DNA of 64,000 nucleotides from an uncultured Campylobacterales bacterium (GTDB lineage Bacteria; Campylobacterota; Campylobacteria; Campylobacterales; Arcobacteraceae), in NCBI GenBank assembly GCA_947503785.1, contig CANNFB010000003.1:186001-250000 (forward strand), given 5' to 3'. Numbering within the stretch: the stretch's first letter is position 1; each line of letters opens with the position of its first letter. Position numbers and translations under genes: made by a program. Positions 1 to 9,062 of the stretch are shown piece by piece. The notes beneath the pieces are model-generated. The model made no database searches, was not told where the DNA came from, and worked only from the letters and a program-made list of their open reading frames with translations.

Positions 1-914
1 AAAGAAATGCTCATAGAAATCTTCAACATCTTTAATCTTATAAGTTGTAGGAATATCATATTTTTCAAGTAATTTCTTAACTCTTAAAGCATCATCATTA
101 CTCATAAGTCCTAGTTTTACAGAAACTGCATTTGCCATCATCATACCAATTCCTACGGCTTCACCGTGCAAGTAAGTGTTATAATTAGTTTCATTTTCAA
201 TAACATGACCAAAAGTATGTCCATAATTTAAAGCGGCTCTAATCCCATGTTCTTTTTCATCTTGGGAAACAACATTAGCTTTTGTTTCAACTGATTTAGA
301 AATTGCAATTTTTAGATTGTTTTCTTCAGTAATATCATTTTGTTCTAACCATTCAAAAAATTCTTTATTAAAAGTAACTGCCATTTTTACAATTTCAGCA
401 ACTCCTGCACCAAATTCTCTTTTTGGGAGTGTTTTTAGCATTGAAGGGTCTATATGAACTGCAATTGGCTGATGAAACGCTCCAACTAAGTTTTTACCAA
501 ACTTGTTATTGATTCCTGTTTTTCCACCAACACTTGCATCAACTTGAGATAACAAAGTTGTGGGAATTTGAACAAAATCAATTCCTCTTTGATAAATAGA
601 AGCTGCAAAACCTGTCATATCACCAATAACACCGCCACCAAAAGCAACAAGTAAGGACTTTCTATCAAGTCTTTTTTCAAAACAATGTTCTAAAATAGAT
701 TCAATAGTTTCCATATGTTTGTACTTTTCACCATCAGGAATTGTAACAACACTAAGTTCTTTTGCACTTAGTTTAGTTTTTAAATACTCTAAGTGAAAAC
801 CACTTACAGTTGGGTTAGTAACAATTACAACTTTTGTATCAAAGTAAAGTTCGTTTAGTTTATCTATAAAGATTTCATAAGAATTATCGTGGGGTAAATT
901 AATTTTAACAGTCA
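1..914 (-). CDS. aroB: 3-dehydroquinate synthase, C-terminus cut by window edge
   Basis: This enzyme converts DAHP to 3-dehydroquinate, the second step of the shikimate pathway, in the cytosol with NAD and a divalent metal. About 304 codons are visible from the ATG at 914. The translation shows the NAD-binding stretch FGGGVIGDMTGFAAS, the substrate-binding IPTTLLSQVDASVGGKTGIN, and the metal-ligand region YGHTFGH followed by LHGEAVGIGM. Known family members are about 340-360 residues, so roughly 40 C-terminal residues lie outside the window. It is transcribed away from the ATPase gene at 1105, with which it shares a 190-bp AT-rich divergent spacer. Family assignment is firm; the incompleteness comes only from the window boundary. 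Confidence 0.95.
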
Positions 915-1039
915 TTTTGAATATATCCATATTATTTAGTATAAGTGTATTAATTATATCTAAATTTTACTAAATAATTAATCTTAAATATCATACAAAA
1001 TAAATAAGCTTTATTGTATTTGATTTTAAATATAAATAT

Positions 1040-1068
1040 TTGTATTTTTTGAATACTTAGTGTATAAT
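1040..1068 (+). promoter_or_regulatory. Probable sigma70 promoter of the ATPase gene
   Basis: An extended -10 element, TGTATAAT, ends at 1068 (hexamer TATAAT 1063-1068). It lies 17 bp downstream of a weak -35 candidate TTGTAT (1040-1045). Transcription would start about 30 bp before the ATG at 1105, leaving room for the ribosome binding site AAGGAT at 1095-1100. This is seen in sequence only. Confidence 0.5.
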
Positions 1069-1104
1069 ACAACATGATATTTAATATTGAATACAAGGAT
1101 AATT

Positions 1105-2205
1105 ATGAACACACCATTTCCTTATGAGTATATTGCTGAAGATAAAAGCTTTTATGGTAGAGAAAAAGAAGTTTTACAAATAAAAGAGCATATTGAAAAC
1201 TCAACAAATATACTACTTTTTTCAAAAAGAAGAATGGGTAAAAGCACTCTAATTAAGAATGTTTTTTCAAAAATAGAAAAAGATTTTACTGTTATATATA
1301 TAGATATTTTTAATATTATAACAGCAAAAGACTTTGCCGAAATATTATTAAAAGGTATTACAAATGCTCAAAAAGGTGATATTACAAAGACTATTAAACA
1401 AGTTACTAAAATATTAAAAAAGACTAGAATTGAGCCTAGTTTTGATATGAGAAGTGGGAAAATGAGTATCTCTCCTGTTGTTTTAAACTCAACTTTTGAA
1501 GAGATAATAGAAGATGCTTTTGCTTTGTTATTTGAACTGGCAAAGAAAACTAATGTAGTTTTAGCAATTGATGAGTTTCAGCAAATATCAACTATAAAAG
1601 AGAAAAAAATAGATGCCCTACTTCGTAAATATATACAAGAAGCTCATAATATCTCATATATTTTCTTAGGTTCAAAAAGAAATATATTAAATAGCTTATT
1701 TCAGTATAAAGCACCTTTATACGAAATGGCAACACCTATGCTTTTAAAAAGTATAAGCATCGAAGATATATATAACTACTCAAAAAAACATATAAGTATC
1801 TCAAAAGATACAGCTGAGTATATCTATAGTTTATCTGATGGTGAAACAAAACTGATACAAATGATTTTACATAAAGCTTATATTTTAAATGCAAAGAAGA
1901 AAGAAACTACTATTGAAATAATTGATGACTTATTAGATGAAATTCTAATTACAAAAAATGATCACTATAAAAGTTTATTTGAAATTTTTAGTACTAATCA
2001 GAAAAAGGCATTTAAACTATTATCAAAGTATAAAGTGGAGTTGTTTTCAAAGGAAGTACTAAAACAAGAAGATATATCAAGAGCTTCGATGCAATCATCT
2101 TTAAATCAATTGTATACAAAAGAGTTTGTAGATAAAGAAGATGACATTTGGTTTATACCTGATAGAACTTTTGAGCTTTGGGGAGAAAAAGTATTAAATT
2201 TATAA
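1105..2205 (+). CDS. AAA/STAND-type ATPase, stand-alone
   Basis: A 366-residue P-loop ATPase of the archaeal-ATPase-like group (Pfam ATPase_2 style). The Walker A sequence SKRRMGKST lies near residues 40-48 and the Walker B/sensor sequence LAIDEFQQIS near 154-163. A C-terminal winged-helix-like region follows (about 290-366). The start is the ATG at 1105, because AAGGAT sits 4 bases upstream; an in-frame TTG at 1087 lies before that site and is unlikely. Such proteins occur widely as orphan genes and are suspected to act in DNA transactions or stress, but no substrate can be named here. It converges on the histidine kinase gene with only 8 bp between the stops. Confidence 0.8.
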   Translation: MNTPFPYEYIAEDKSFYGREKEVLQIKEHIENSTNILLFSKRRMGKSTLIKNVFSKIEKDFTVIYIDIFNIITAKDFAEILLKGITNAQKGDITKTIKQVTKILKKTRIEPSFDMRSGKMSISPVVLNSTFEEIIEDAFALLFELAKKTNVVLAIDEFQQISTIKEKKIDALLRKYIQEAHNISYIFLGSKRNILNSLFQYKAPLYEMATPMLLKSISIEDIYNYSKKHISISKDTAEYIYSLSDGETKLIQMILHKAYILNAKKKETTIEIIDDLLDEILITKNDHYKSLFEIFSTNQKKAFKLLSKYKVELFSKEVLKQEDISRASMQSSLNQLYTKEFVDKEDDIWFIPDRTFELWGEKVLNL

Positions 2206-2231
2206 AAGAATTACTATTTTATAAATTTAAT
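2193..2231. terminator. AT-only inverted repeat spanning two convergent stop codons
   Basis: A perfect 15-bp inverted repeat (ATTAAATTTATAAAA, 2193-2207, and its complement at 2217-2231) encloses a 9-nt loop. It overlaps the last codons of both convergent genes, with stops at 2205 and 2214. The symmetry suggests a bidirectional transcription end, but the stem has no G or C, so an intrinsic terminator of normal strength is uncertain. Confidence 0.45.
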
Positions 2232-3599
2232 AACAAACTTAGCTCCAACATATTCAACATCTTCATATATAAACTTCGAGTTTGAAACACTTATTGTTCC
2301 ATTTAAATGGTTTGTAACGATATTTTGGCACATATACAAACCAATCCCTGTACCTTCAGATTCTTCTTTTGTTGTAAAGTACGGTTCGAATATTCTATTA
2401 ATTACTTCTTCTTTTATACCTTTTGCATTATCTTTTATTTCTATAATAAAATTTTCCTCTTCACTATATGCGCGAATGAATATTAATTTTTTTTCATTCA
2501 CCAAATCATGTAAGGCATCTTTTGAATTATTTAATATATTTAAAATAACTTGAATTAATTCATTCTCTAAAGAAACAATAGAAATATTTTCTATATCTTT
2601 TATTATTTCTATATCTTTAGCAACAAACTGTGAACTTACAATACGTAATGTTTTATCAATTGTATTAAGAAATAAAAACTCTTTTTCCTTATTATTTTTA
2701 GGATCAAAGAAGCCTCTAAAATCTTCTATTGTTTCAGATAAGTATTGTACTGAGGTATTAATTGTATCCATTGAAGAGTTAAAATCCTTATCACTTAATA
2801 TCTTCATCTCTTTTTGCAGTTTTATGCCAGTTGCCAATGTAGAAATTGTAGATAAAGGCTGTCTCCATTGATGAGCTATATTTCCTAGCATTTCGCCCAT
2901 TGCAGCCATTTTCGATTGTTCGGCAAGTTTAAGTTCATGTTTTATGTTTTTTTCAAGCTCTTCTTTAACTCTTATTTCAAGATTATTATTGAAGTTATTA
3001 AGTTCTTCAACTTTATCTTCTAATGCAAGATTAACTACTTTTAAAGAATTTGAATAGTTTTCTATATTTTTTTCATATAAATTTATAACAAAACCAATAA
3101 GAAGTAGTAGAACAAGAGAAATAATTGATTCAACTTCATTTAAATTTGTATCAATTACTCCTTGAAAGTTATATATAAGCATTGTTATAAATACTAATGA
3201 AAACATTAAGTAACCAAGCTTTCGGCCACCCAAAAAGAAAGATAAGATAATTGTTAAAAAGAACCAAGCTTCTCTTAATGAATCTTCAATTAAATTAATC
3301 ATCACTATAACTTGTAGTATATATAAACTAAATATTGACACATAAATAACAATATTTAAATTATTTTTATCATGCCTTAAAAAGAAAAAAAGAGCTAAGC
3401 ATACAAAGCCATGTAGAAGTTCTAAGCTAATTATTAAAAGTTTATTTTCAGGACTTCCTATAAATATAAATAAAAAAGCTATAAAGAAGGAAGCAAAAAT
3501 AGCTATTAGTAAGATAGTATTGATTAATTGAAGTTTGTTATTTAAAAACTTATCATTGTTTTTAAAATCCGAACCACTATATATTATATTTTTCCACAT
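2214..3599 (-). CDS. Membrane-bound sensor histidine kinase, orphan
   Basis: A 461-residue sensor kinase. Residues 25-175 are hydrophobic with about six or seven predicted membrane helices, followed by a coiled coil (about 180-230). The dimerization/phosphoacceptor motif GNIAHQWRQPLS follows, with the phosphorylated His near residue 243. The C-terminal ATPase domain shows the N box (ILNNSKDAL), the G1 box (IEIKDNAKGI), the F box (IFEPYFTTKE) and the G2 box (GTGIGLYMC). The HQWRQPL variant is typical of Campylobacterota kinases. There is no periplasmic sensor domain of obvious type and no response regulator next door, so signal and partner are unknown. It ends 8 bp from the convergent ATPase gene. 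Confidence 0.88.
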   Translation of the reverse strand: MWKNIIYSGSDFKNNDKFLNNKLQLINTILLIAIFASFFIAFLFIFIGSPENKLLIISLELLHGFVCLALFFFLRHDKNNLNIVIYVSIFSLYILQVIVMINLIEDSLREAWFFLTIILSFFLGGRKLGYLMFSLVFITMLIYNFQGVIDTNLNEVESIISLVLLLLIGFVINLYEKNIENYSNSLKVVNLALEDKVEELNNFNNNLEIRVKEELEKNIKHELKLAEQSKMAAMGEMLGNIAHQWRQPLSTISTLATGIKLQKEMKILSDKDFNSSMDTINTSVQYLSETIEDFRGFFDPKNNKEKEFLFLNTIDKTLRIVSSQFVAKDIEIIKDIENISIVSLENELIQVILNILNNSKDALHDLVNEKKLIFIRAYSEEENFIIEIKDNAKGIKEEVINRIFEPYFTTKEESEGTGIGLYMCQNIVTNHLNGTISVSNSKFIYEDVEYVGAKFVIKFIK

Positions 3600-3655
3600 A
3601 ATAATATTATATCAAGTTTTAATATTATTAAAATAAAAGTGTTTGAAAAGAAGAA

Positions 3656-4075
3656 TTACTCTTTTAGATTTTTTTCTTCTTCAAGTTTTTCTTCTTTATT
3701 ATATGTTGATTCGAGAGTTGAAGGACTGAACCTAATAGCAACTATTCTAAAAACAAATAAGATTGCAATAATTCCAAGAATCGTAAAAATCTTTTTTGAA
3801 TCAAAAGAATCATTAACGATTAACATTATATCTCTTATAAAAAAAACTATTGTTGAATCTATCATTAATCTCATTCTGATTCTGTTTTCATCACTTAATA
3901 AAAACTCTATTAGCATTCTAACTAATTCTAATATGATAATGAATTCTAAAATAGTAACTGCTAAACTAGAAAAAGAGTTTATTGTATTAAAATCTTTTAC
4001 AAAAATAAAAAGTGTTAATGTAATAATAAACTTGATTAAGGGTGGTAAGTTTTTACTTATAAAGTATTTGTTCAA
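3656..4075 (-). CDS. PsiE-family inner-membrane protein
   Basis: A 139-residue protein with four predicted membrane helices, ending in a charged, Glu/Lys-rich cytoplasmic tail. The pattern of helices and the segment VRMLIEFLLSDENRIRMRLM resemble the phosphate-starvation-inducible PsiE family, whose biochemical role is unknown. It lies 67 bp downstream of mgtE on the same strand and could be read through from it. An overlapping plus-strand reading frame (3639-4130) was judged a shadow because it has low complexity and no recognisable domain. The family call rests on recalled similarity and is moderately sure. Confidence 0.7.
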   Translation of the reverse strand: MNKYFISKNLPPLIKFIITLTLFIFVKDFNTINSFSSLAVTILEFIIILELVRMLIEFLLSDENRIRMRLMIDSTIVFFIRDIMLIVNDSFDSKKIFTILGIIAILFVFRIVAIRFSPSTLESTYNKEEKLEEEKNLKE

Positions 4076-4142
4076 TTATTTATCCTATATTTTTTGGAAT
4101 TATATTCTAATAATTGAGAAATACTCTTAATTGAATCTTAAT

Positions 4143-5507
4143 TTATAATAATATTATAGTAGCTAATCCTAGGAAGGAGAAGAAGCCTACTATATCAGTT
4201 ACTGTAGTTAGAATTACAGTTGAACCAATCGCTGGATCTATTTTAAATTTCTCTAAAACTAAAGGTATTACTGCTCCAAAAAAACCTGCACTTAATAAAT
4301 TTATAACCATAGAAATAGCTATAACAACACCTAGAAGTGGTATTTTAAACCAAAAGTATGCAATCACTCCAATAACTAGTGCAAATAAGAAACCATTTAC
4401 TAAAGAAATCGTAACTTCTTTTATTATAGTTTTTTTAGCATCATCATATTCTATATCACCTAAAGCCATTTGTCTAACTGTAACTGTTAGGGTTTGAGTT
4501 CCTGCATTTCCACCCATAGATGCAACTATTGGCATTAGAACAGCTAAGGCTACAAAAGATTGTATTGTAGCGTCAAAGATCCCAATAACAAGGGATGCCA
4601 AGATTGCAGTTATTAGATTAATACTTAACCAAAAGGCTCTTGTTTTACCAATATTAAAAATACTTTCTTCTTCTTCTACCTTATCATTAACTCCTGCTAA
4701 AGAGTATAATTGTTTTGTATCTTGTTCTTGCATTAATGTACTAATATCATTATGCGTAACTCTACCTAATAGTTTATTATCATTATCAATTATTGCTAAA
4801 GCATTTAAATCATAATTTGAAAACATATTAACTACATCAGAAACATCACCTTTATCATTATGACTATAGTGTTCAATTTTATCAGCAGGAATTTCTTCAA
4901 ACCTTTGGCTTCTTTCAAATAATATCAACTCTTCAAGTCCAATTGAACCTAAAAACTTATTATCATCATCTACTAAAAAAGCATGGAAGATATTACTTAA
5001 TACATGCAACTCTTTTTTTTCTTTTAATCTAGATAATGCTTCGCCTATATTTTCTTTTAAATTTACTGAAAAAACTTCTTTCTGCATATATGCACCAGTT
5101 TCATTGACTTCATAAGCATTAAGCTCTTCAATTATCTGTTGTTCTTCTAAATTTAGTTTTGATAATACAGTTTGTGCAGAAGATTCATTTTTTTGAGAGA
5201 TATTATAAATCAGCATTGAGGCGTCATCACTATCCATATTAGAAGTAACTTTCGCAACTTTTTGCTCACTAATTACTTCAGTAATCTCTTCTTGAATATA
5301 TGTTGGCATATTTGTTAAAATCTGAGCAAATAAATCATTTGGTATTTTTTTACAAATGGTTTTATATTCATTAAAATCAATATCTCTAATATCTTGTAAA
5401 TCTTTAGCTATATCAAAAGGATGGTCAGAGTGAATGCCATTTTTAAAATCTACTATAGTTTTATTTATTTCTAAAATTAATTCTTCTAGTTTTTTTGTAT
5501 TATCCAT
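4143..5507 (-). CDS. mgtE: Magnesium transporter MgtE
   Basis: A Mg2+-gated Mg2+ channel of the inner membrane, 454 residues, full length. It has an N-terminal helical MgtE_N domain (about 30-130) and a pair of CBS domains (about 135-265; visible in LVDDDNKFLGSIGLEEL and IIDNDNKLLGRVTHNDI). A membrane domain with five helices follows from about residue 288, containing the family motif PIVASMGGNAGTQTLTVTVR. In the known family the cytosolic domains close the channel when Mg2+ is high. It follows the MscS gene by 17 bp and is probably co-transcribed with it, giving a cluster of ion and osmotic functions. Confidence 0.93.
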   Translation of the reverse strand: MDNTKKLEELILEINKTIVDFKNGIHSDHPFDIAKDLQDIRDIDFNEYKTICKKIPNDLFAQILTNMPTYIQEEITEVISEQKVAKVTSNMDSDDASMLIYNISQKNESSAQTVLSKLNLEEQQIIEELNAYEVNETGAYMQKEVFSVNLKENIGEALSRLKEKKELHVLSNIFHAFLVDDDNKFLGSIGLEELILFERSQRFEEIPADKIEHYSHNDKGDVSDVVNMFSNYDLNALAIIDNDNKLLGRVTHNDISTLMQEQDTKQLYSLAGVNDKVEEEESIFNIGKTRAFWLSINLITAILASLVIGIFDATIQSFVALAVLMPIVASMGGNAGTQTLTVTVRQMALGDIEYDDAKKTIIKEVTISLVNGFLFALVIGVIAYFWFKIPLLGVVIAISMVINLLSAGFFGAVIPLVLEKFKIDPAIGSTVILTTVTDIVGFFSFLGLATIILL

Positions 5508-5524
5508 TTTATCTTCTTTATATT

Positions 5525-6940
5525 TTATTCATCATCATCTTTTTTAACACTTTTTGATGATGATTTTAATTTTATATCTATATTACTTGTATACTCTTTT
5601 AATAAGGCTATTGATACTTCACCTCTTTTTTTTGTAGCAACTTTATAATTTACTTGGTATGAAATAAGTCCAATTATTCCAGTTTTAGCTGTATTTAATG
5701 AAAAAACAATTGTATAAGGAAAAGAAAAAGTTTCAAAAACTGCATGTGTAGCTTTCTCAATAAATTCAAACTCATTATCTTTATCAAATTCAAATTCGAT
5801 TAAATCGTTTATAATTCCATTTTGTTTTAAAGAATAGTTATAAAATACTTTAGTAAACATATAACTATTAGGTATATAAACAGTTCTACCTACATTTTTT
5901 ATATCTTTTATATTAGAATAATCACTAACTTCATTAAGTTTCATTTTTATTAAAGAAATACTTACAATATCACCTACAACATGCTTTGTTTCAAACTGAA
6001 CCATAACCCTATCGCCTACTCTAATTACATTTGAAAAGAAGATATAAATAGCACCTGCAATATTTAATATAATTTCTCTAGTTGCAAGCGTTAAAGCAGC
6101 TGCAACAACCCCTAAAAATGTGATGATATATAGAAGATCATCCATATATCTAACTATAACAAAAATTAAAATAGTTATAACAAATAATAAAGATAAAATC
6201 TTTCTATAATTTTGTTCTAACTCTTGGTTCTCTTTATTTCTAATAATATAAAAGAATATAAACAGCAAAAGTTTATAAAAAATATACGCAGCTATAATAA
6301 TTCCTAGAGTAATTATATGCTTTATAAATACTTCATTTTTATACTCTATATATTTTTTATTTAGTTCTTCTTTTAGATCAAAAAAACTTTGATATGTTTT
6401 TTCTATATTTTCTGAATATTCATTAAAGTAATTAATTTGTTCTAATAAAAGTTGATTTTTCTTTTTATCGTTTTCCTCAACTTTTTCTTTATCATATCTA
6501 TCTTGCAAATATGATAATGCGTTATAAAATTCTTCTTTTAAAGATTCATATTTCGTAATTTTCTTTTCTAACTCAGTAGAAGAAATATTAAATAAGTAAT
6601 CATAAATAGTGATACTTATAATTTCAAACTTATAATCTTTTAATAAATCATTAAAGTTTTGATTCTTCTCGTATAAAGAAAGTCTTGATTTGTTTATACT
6701 CAATTTACTACTAAGTTCTTGAACTTTAGTTATATTTCTTTTATTTCGTTCAATCTCTTGCTGAATCTTATTAATATTAATTACAATTGTATTATATTTT
6801 TTATAGTTTTTGTATGTTTTTAGCCATATATTATTAGGAGCTTTTTCTATTTTTTTAACTTCTAAAACTACAGGAGTATCATCAGCTAAAATAGTTGAAT
6901 TAAAAAATACAAAAACAATTAGTATAAATATAGTTTTCAA
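5525..6940 (-). CDS. MscS-family mechanosensitive channel with periplasmic coiled coil
   Basis: A 471-residue channel protein. A signal peptide (about 1-19, ending near ILADD) precedes a long charged coiled-coil region (about 40-195) predicted to be periplasmic. Three or four membrane helices follow (about 205-320), the last being the MscS pore helix GVVAAALTLATREIILNIAG, then the beta domain (GDRVMVQF, RTVYIPNSYMF). In the family, such channels open on membrane tension to release solutes; forms with an extra periplasmic domain are common in Campylobacterota. It lies between the RimK-type protease gene (8 bp) and mgtE (17 bp). The tail is Ser/Lys/Asp rich. Confidence 0.9.
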   Translation of the reverse strand: MKTIFILIVFVFFNSTILADDTPVVLEVKKIEKAPNNIWLKTYKNYKKYNTIVININKIQQEIERNKRNITKVQELSSKLSINKSRLSLYEKNQNFNDLLKDYKFEIISITIYDYLFNISSTELEKKITKYESLKEEFYNALSYLQDRYDKEKVEENDKKKNQLLLEQINYFNEYSENIEKTYQSFFDLKEELNKKYIEYKNEVFIKHIITLGIIIAAYIFYKLLLFIFFYIIRNKENQELEQNYRKILSLLFVITILIFVIVRYMDDLLYIITFLGVVAAALTLATREIILNIAGAIYIFFSNVIRVGDRVMVQFETKHVVGDIVSISLIKMKLNEVSDYSNIKDIKNVGRTVYIPNSYMFTKVFYNYSLKQNGIINDLIEFEFDKDNEFEFIEKATHAVFETFSFPYTIVFSLNTAKTGIIGLISYQVNYKVATKKRGEVSIALLKEYTSNIDIKLKSSSKSVKKDDDE

Positions 6941-6948
6941 ATAAACCC

Positions 6949-7437
6949 TTATTTTAATTTCTTTTGTGAATAAGAAAGATAATCTTCTCTAACATCAACT
7001 AAGAAACCTTGCTTCAAAAACTCTCTACCTAAAAGAATAGGATAATTCATCTTTGTTCTATTCCTTAATGTAAACTCAGTGTCATAACTCTTAGCAAAAA
7101 TCACTACTTTTGTTGAGATTACAAATCTCTGTTCAACTATACCATTTGAACTTCTAACACTTGCAATACGTTCAATAGGCATAGAATATCTTTTTTCTGT
7201 ATATTTCTTGTGTGTTTCATCTAGTACTTCAAAAACAACAGTATTTTCATCTATTTGTTTTATATAACTGCAATGAAGAGATGATGTTTTTGCTCCTGTA
7301 TCAATTTTTGCACGTAAGTTTTTCAAGTTAAGTACGGGTAAATCTAATCTATCATACTTACCAATAACAAAATCTTGAGCAAATAAACCTTGTAAGGAAA
7401 ATAATGATATTAACAATACTATTAATAACTTATTCAT
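6949..7437 (-). CDS. Retropepsin-like protein of the RimK-type/ATP-dependent zinc protease family
   Basis: A 162-residue secreted or periplasmic protein with a signal peptide (about 1-20, cut near LFAQ). The single domain shows the aspartic-protease-like motif KIDTGAKTSSLH (near residue 46) and YPILLGREFL (near 132), as in the Pfam Zn_protease/RimB family. That family's name is historical; its fold is retropepsin-like. In some bacteria relatives sit next to rimK ligases, but no rimK is seen here. The gene overlaps the M42 peptidase stop by 8 bp and precedes the MscS gene by 8 bp, so the three are almost surely one transcript. The substrate is unknown. Confidence 0.82.
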   Translation of the reverse strand: MNKLLIVLLISLFSLQGLFAQDFVIGKYDRLDLPVLNLKNLRAKIDTGAKTSSLHCSYIKQIDENTVVFEVLDETHKKYTEKRYSMPIERIASVRSSNGIVEQRFVISTKVVIFAKSYDTEFTLRNRTKMNYPILLGREFLKQGFLVDVREDYLSYSQKKLK

Positions 7438-8476
7438 TAGATTTATCTTGCAAATAAAGTTTTTTAAGTATAAGTAAAATACAATTTACTGACTCAATTT
7501 TTGCAGTCTCTTTTACTGTATGATAACCAATCGTAGGAATTTGTAAAGTTGTTCCTTGAATTTGACCTTTACTTGCATGAATAATTCTTCCGAGCTCAGT
7601 TATACCTAGTGATGATTTTGTATTATTTTGTTTCATAATATTTTTTAAATACTCATCTTTATAGTGATATTTTATTTTATTCTTAATAGCTATTTTTTTA
7701 ATTTTCGCTTTTAAAGGTGATCTAAAATATCCATTTTCATCTCTATTTCTTAAAACTACATCTATATTTTTTAAATCTTCCATAGTTTTATATGGACTTG
7801 TATCTAAAACTAATAGCTCATTTGTACTTATTTCAAATCTTCTAAAATAATCAAGTAAAAATCTCCAACTCTTTCCAGCTTCTTCAGAAGCTGTAAAAAA
7901 TGCAGTTCCTTGATATCCTTGATGATATAAGTGTATTAAAATTGCAACTGATAAGACATTGTCTAGTTGTGCTGAAACTATTTCATCATCAATTTCTAAT
8001 TTATCCATAAAAGCAATTGGAGTTCCAGGGAAAAGATGATCAAAGCCATTAATTTGAAAGATAATATTTTCTCTTCTTTCACATAAAAATGCATTTTCAA
8101 TCATTCCCATACCTAAGTAGCTTCCAGACCAAGGCTCATAAGCTTGAACTTTTTGTGTAGTAAATCTTTTTTCAAAGTTTTTTAATACTTGCTCTTTATT
8201 TAAATTCTCAGCTAGTGAAGATTGATTTTTTGCAATATAAGCAGCATACTGAAATTCATTATGTCCTGTACAAATAAGTCCATGTCTATCTGCATGTGCT
8301 GATATATATCCTGATTCTGGTTCTTTTCCTTTTGCTACAAGTACTCCATCATAGTATTCAACATTAATATCTAAATCTTCTAATTCTCTTTTTAAAAACA
8401 TAAAAAAAGAGTGCTCATGCCCTGTCACACTTGGAACTCTAATTAATTGTTTTAAAGTATCGTAAAATGCATCCAC
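7430..8476 (-). CDS. M42-family metallo-aminopeptidase
   Basis: A 348-residue di-metal aminopeptidase of the M42 (glutamyl aminopeptidase/TET) type, expected to trim short peptides in the cytosol. Expected metal-site segments appear in order: SAHADRHGL (His and Asp ligands), SAQLDNVLSVA (bridging Asp), TASEEAGKSW (catalytic Glu and ligand), VLDTSPY (Asp) and the late His in TIGYHTVKET. Length matches the family. It begins directly after the gene at 8477-8998 and overlaps the following retropepsin-like gene by 8 bp, indicating translational coupling. Annotators often name this group endoglucanase M or YsdC-like; aminopeptidase is the better supported role. Confidence 0.87.
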   Translation of the reverse strand: MDAFYDTLKQLIRVPSVTGHEHSFFMFLKRELEDLDINVEYYDGVLVAKGKEPESGYISAHADRHGLICTGHNEFQYAAYIAKNQSSLAENLNKEQVLKNFEKRFTTQKVQAYEPWSGSYLGMGMIENAFLCERRENIIFQINGFDHLFPGTPIAFMDKLEIDDEIVSAQLDNVLSVAILIHLYHQGYQGTAFFTASEEAGKSWRFLLDYFRRFEISTNELLVLDTSPYKTMEDLKNIDVVLRNRDENGYFRSPLKAKIKKIAIKNKIKYHYKDEYLKNIMKQNNTKSSLGITELGRIIHASKGQIQGTTLQIPTIGYHTVKETAKIESVNCILLILKKLYLQDKSNE

Positions 8477-8998
8477 TTATGAATCCTTATTCCCTTTATC
8501 AGATTTATTATATCTTTCAATAAAATTTTCTAAAACTTCGTAAAAGTTCTCTAGTGCTTCTTCTTTACTCAGTTCATCTGTTAACTGCTCTTGAATATAT
8601 TCATCAGTAATTGTTAAAAGAAGAAGCTTTATTCCTTTTTTTATACTTATGTTATTACGCTTACTGTATGAAACTATAGTATTTGTAATAATATTATAAA
8701 TATAAGAATCAGGATAAGCCTTATTTGCTTTAAGATTATGAGAATAACGTATTTCATAATCATGTTTAGCTTTTTGAACAATTGTTTCTAAGTCATTTTT
8801 ATAAACTTGTTTTATTTCTAAGCTATTTTTTAATGATTCTAAATCTTCAATATTATTAATATCTTTTTCTCCAAAATATTTAAAAAGTAGTTTTATTCCA
8901 TCTTTAGGAATTACATTTTCTACTTTCTTAGATTTCATAATCATTGTAATTATAATTATTACAATAAATATAATTGTTAAAATAATCAATATTTTCAT
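8477..8998 (-). CDS. Membrane-anchored protein of unknown function
   Basis: A 173-residue protein not assigned to any family. It has one N-terminal membrane helix (residues 2-20, almost all Ile/Leu/Met/Thr), then a basic stretch. The rest is a mainly helical soluble domain (about 30-165) ending in a hydrophilic Lys/Asp-rich tail. There is no signal-peptidase site, so the soluble part is probably cytosolic, tethered to the inner membrane. The stop abuts the start of the M42 peptidase gene with no spacer, so it is most likely the first gene of a peptidase-MscS-MgtE operon. The function is not inferable from sequence. Confidence 0.7.
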   Translation of the reverse strand: MKILIILTIIFIVIIIITMIMKSKKVENVIPKDGIKLLFKYFGEKDINNIEDLESLKNSLEIKQVYKNDLETIVQKAKHDYEIRYSHNLKANKAYPDSYIYNIITNTIVSYSKRNNISIKKGIKLLLLTITDEYIQEQLTDELSKEEALENFYEVLENFIERYNKSDKGNKDS

Positions 8999-9062
8999 TT
9001 TTCTTTTCCTTCTATTTTATCTATATAATGATTTTATACTAAATTAACTAATAAATAAGTAT

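Noticed and set aside
3639-4130. 163-residue plus-strand frame opposite the PsiE-family gene
   Set aside because: It is low in complexity and matches no domain, while the minus strand encodes a four-helix protein with family resemblance and fits the operon direction.
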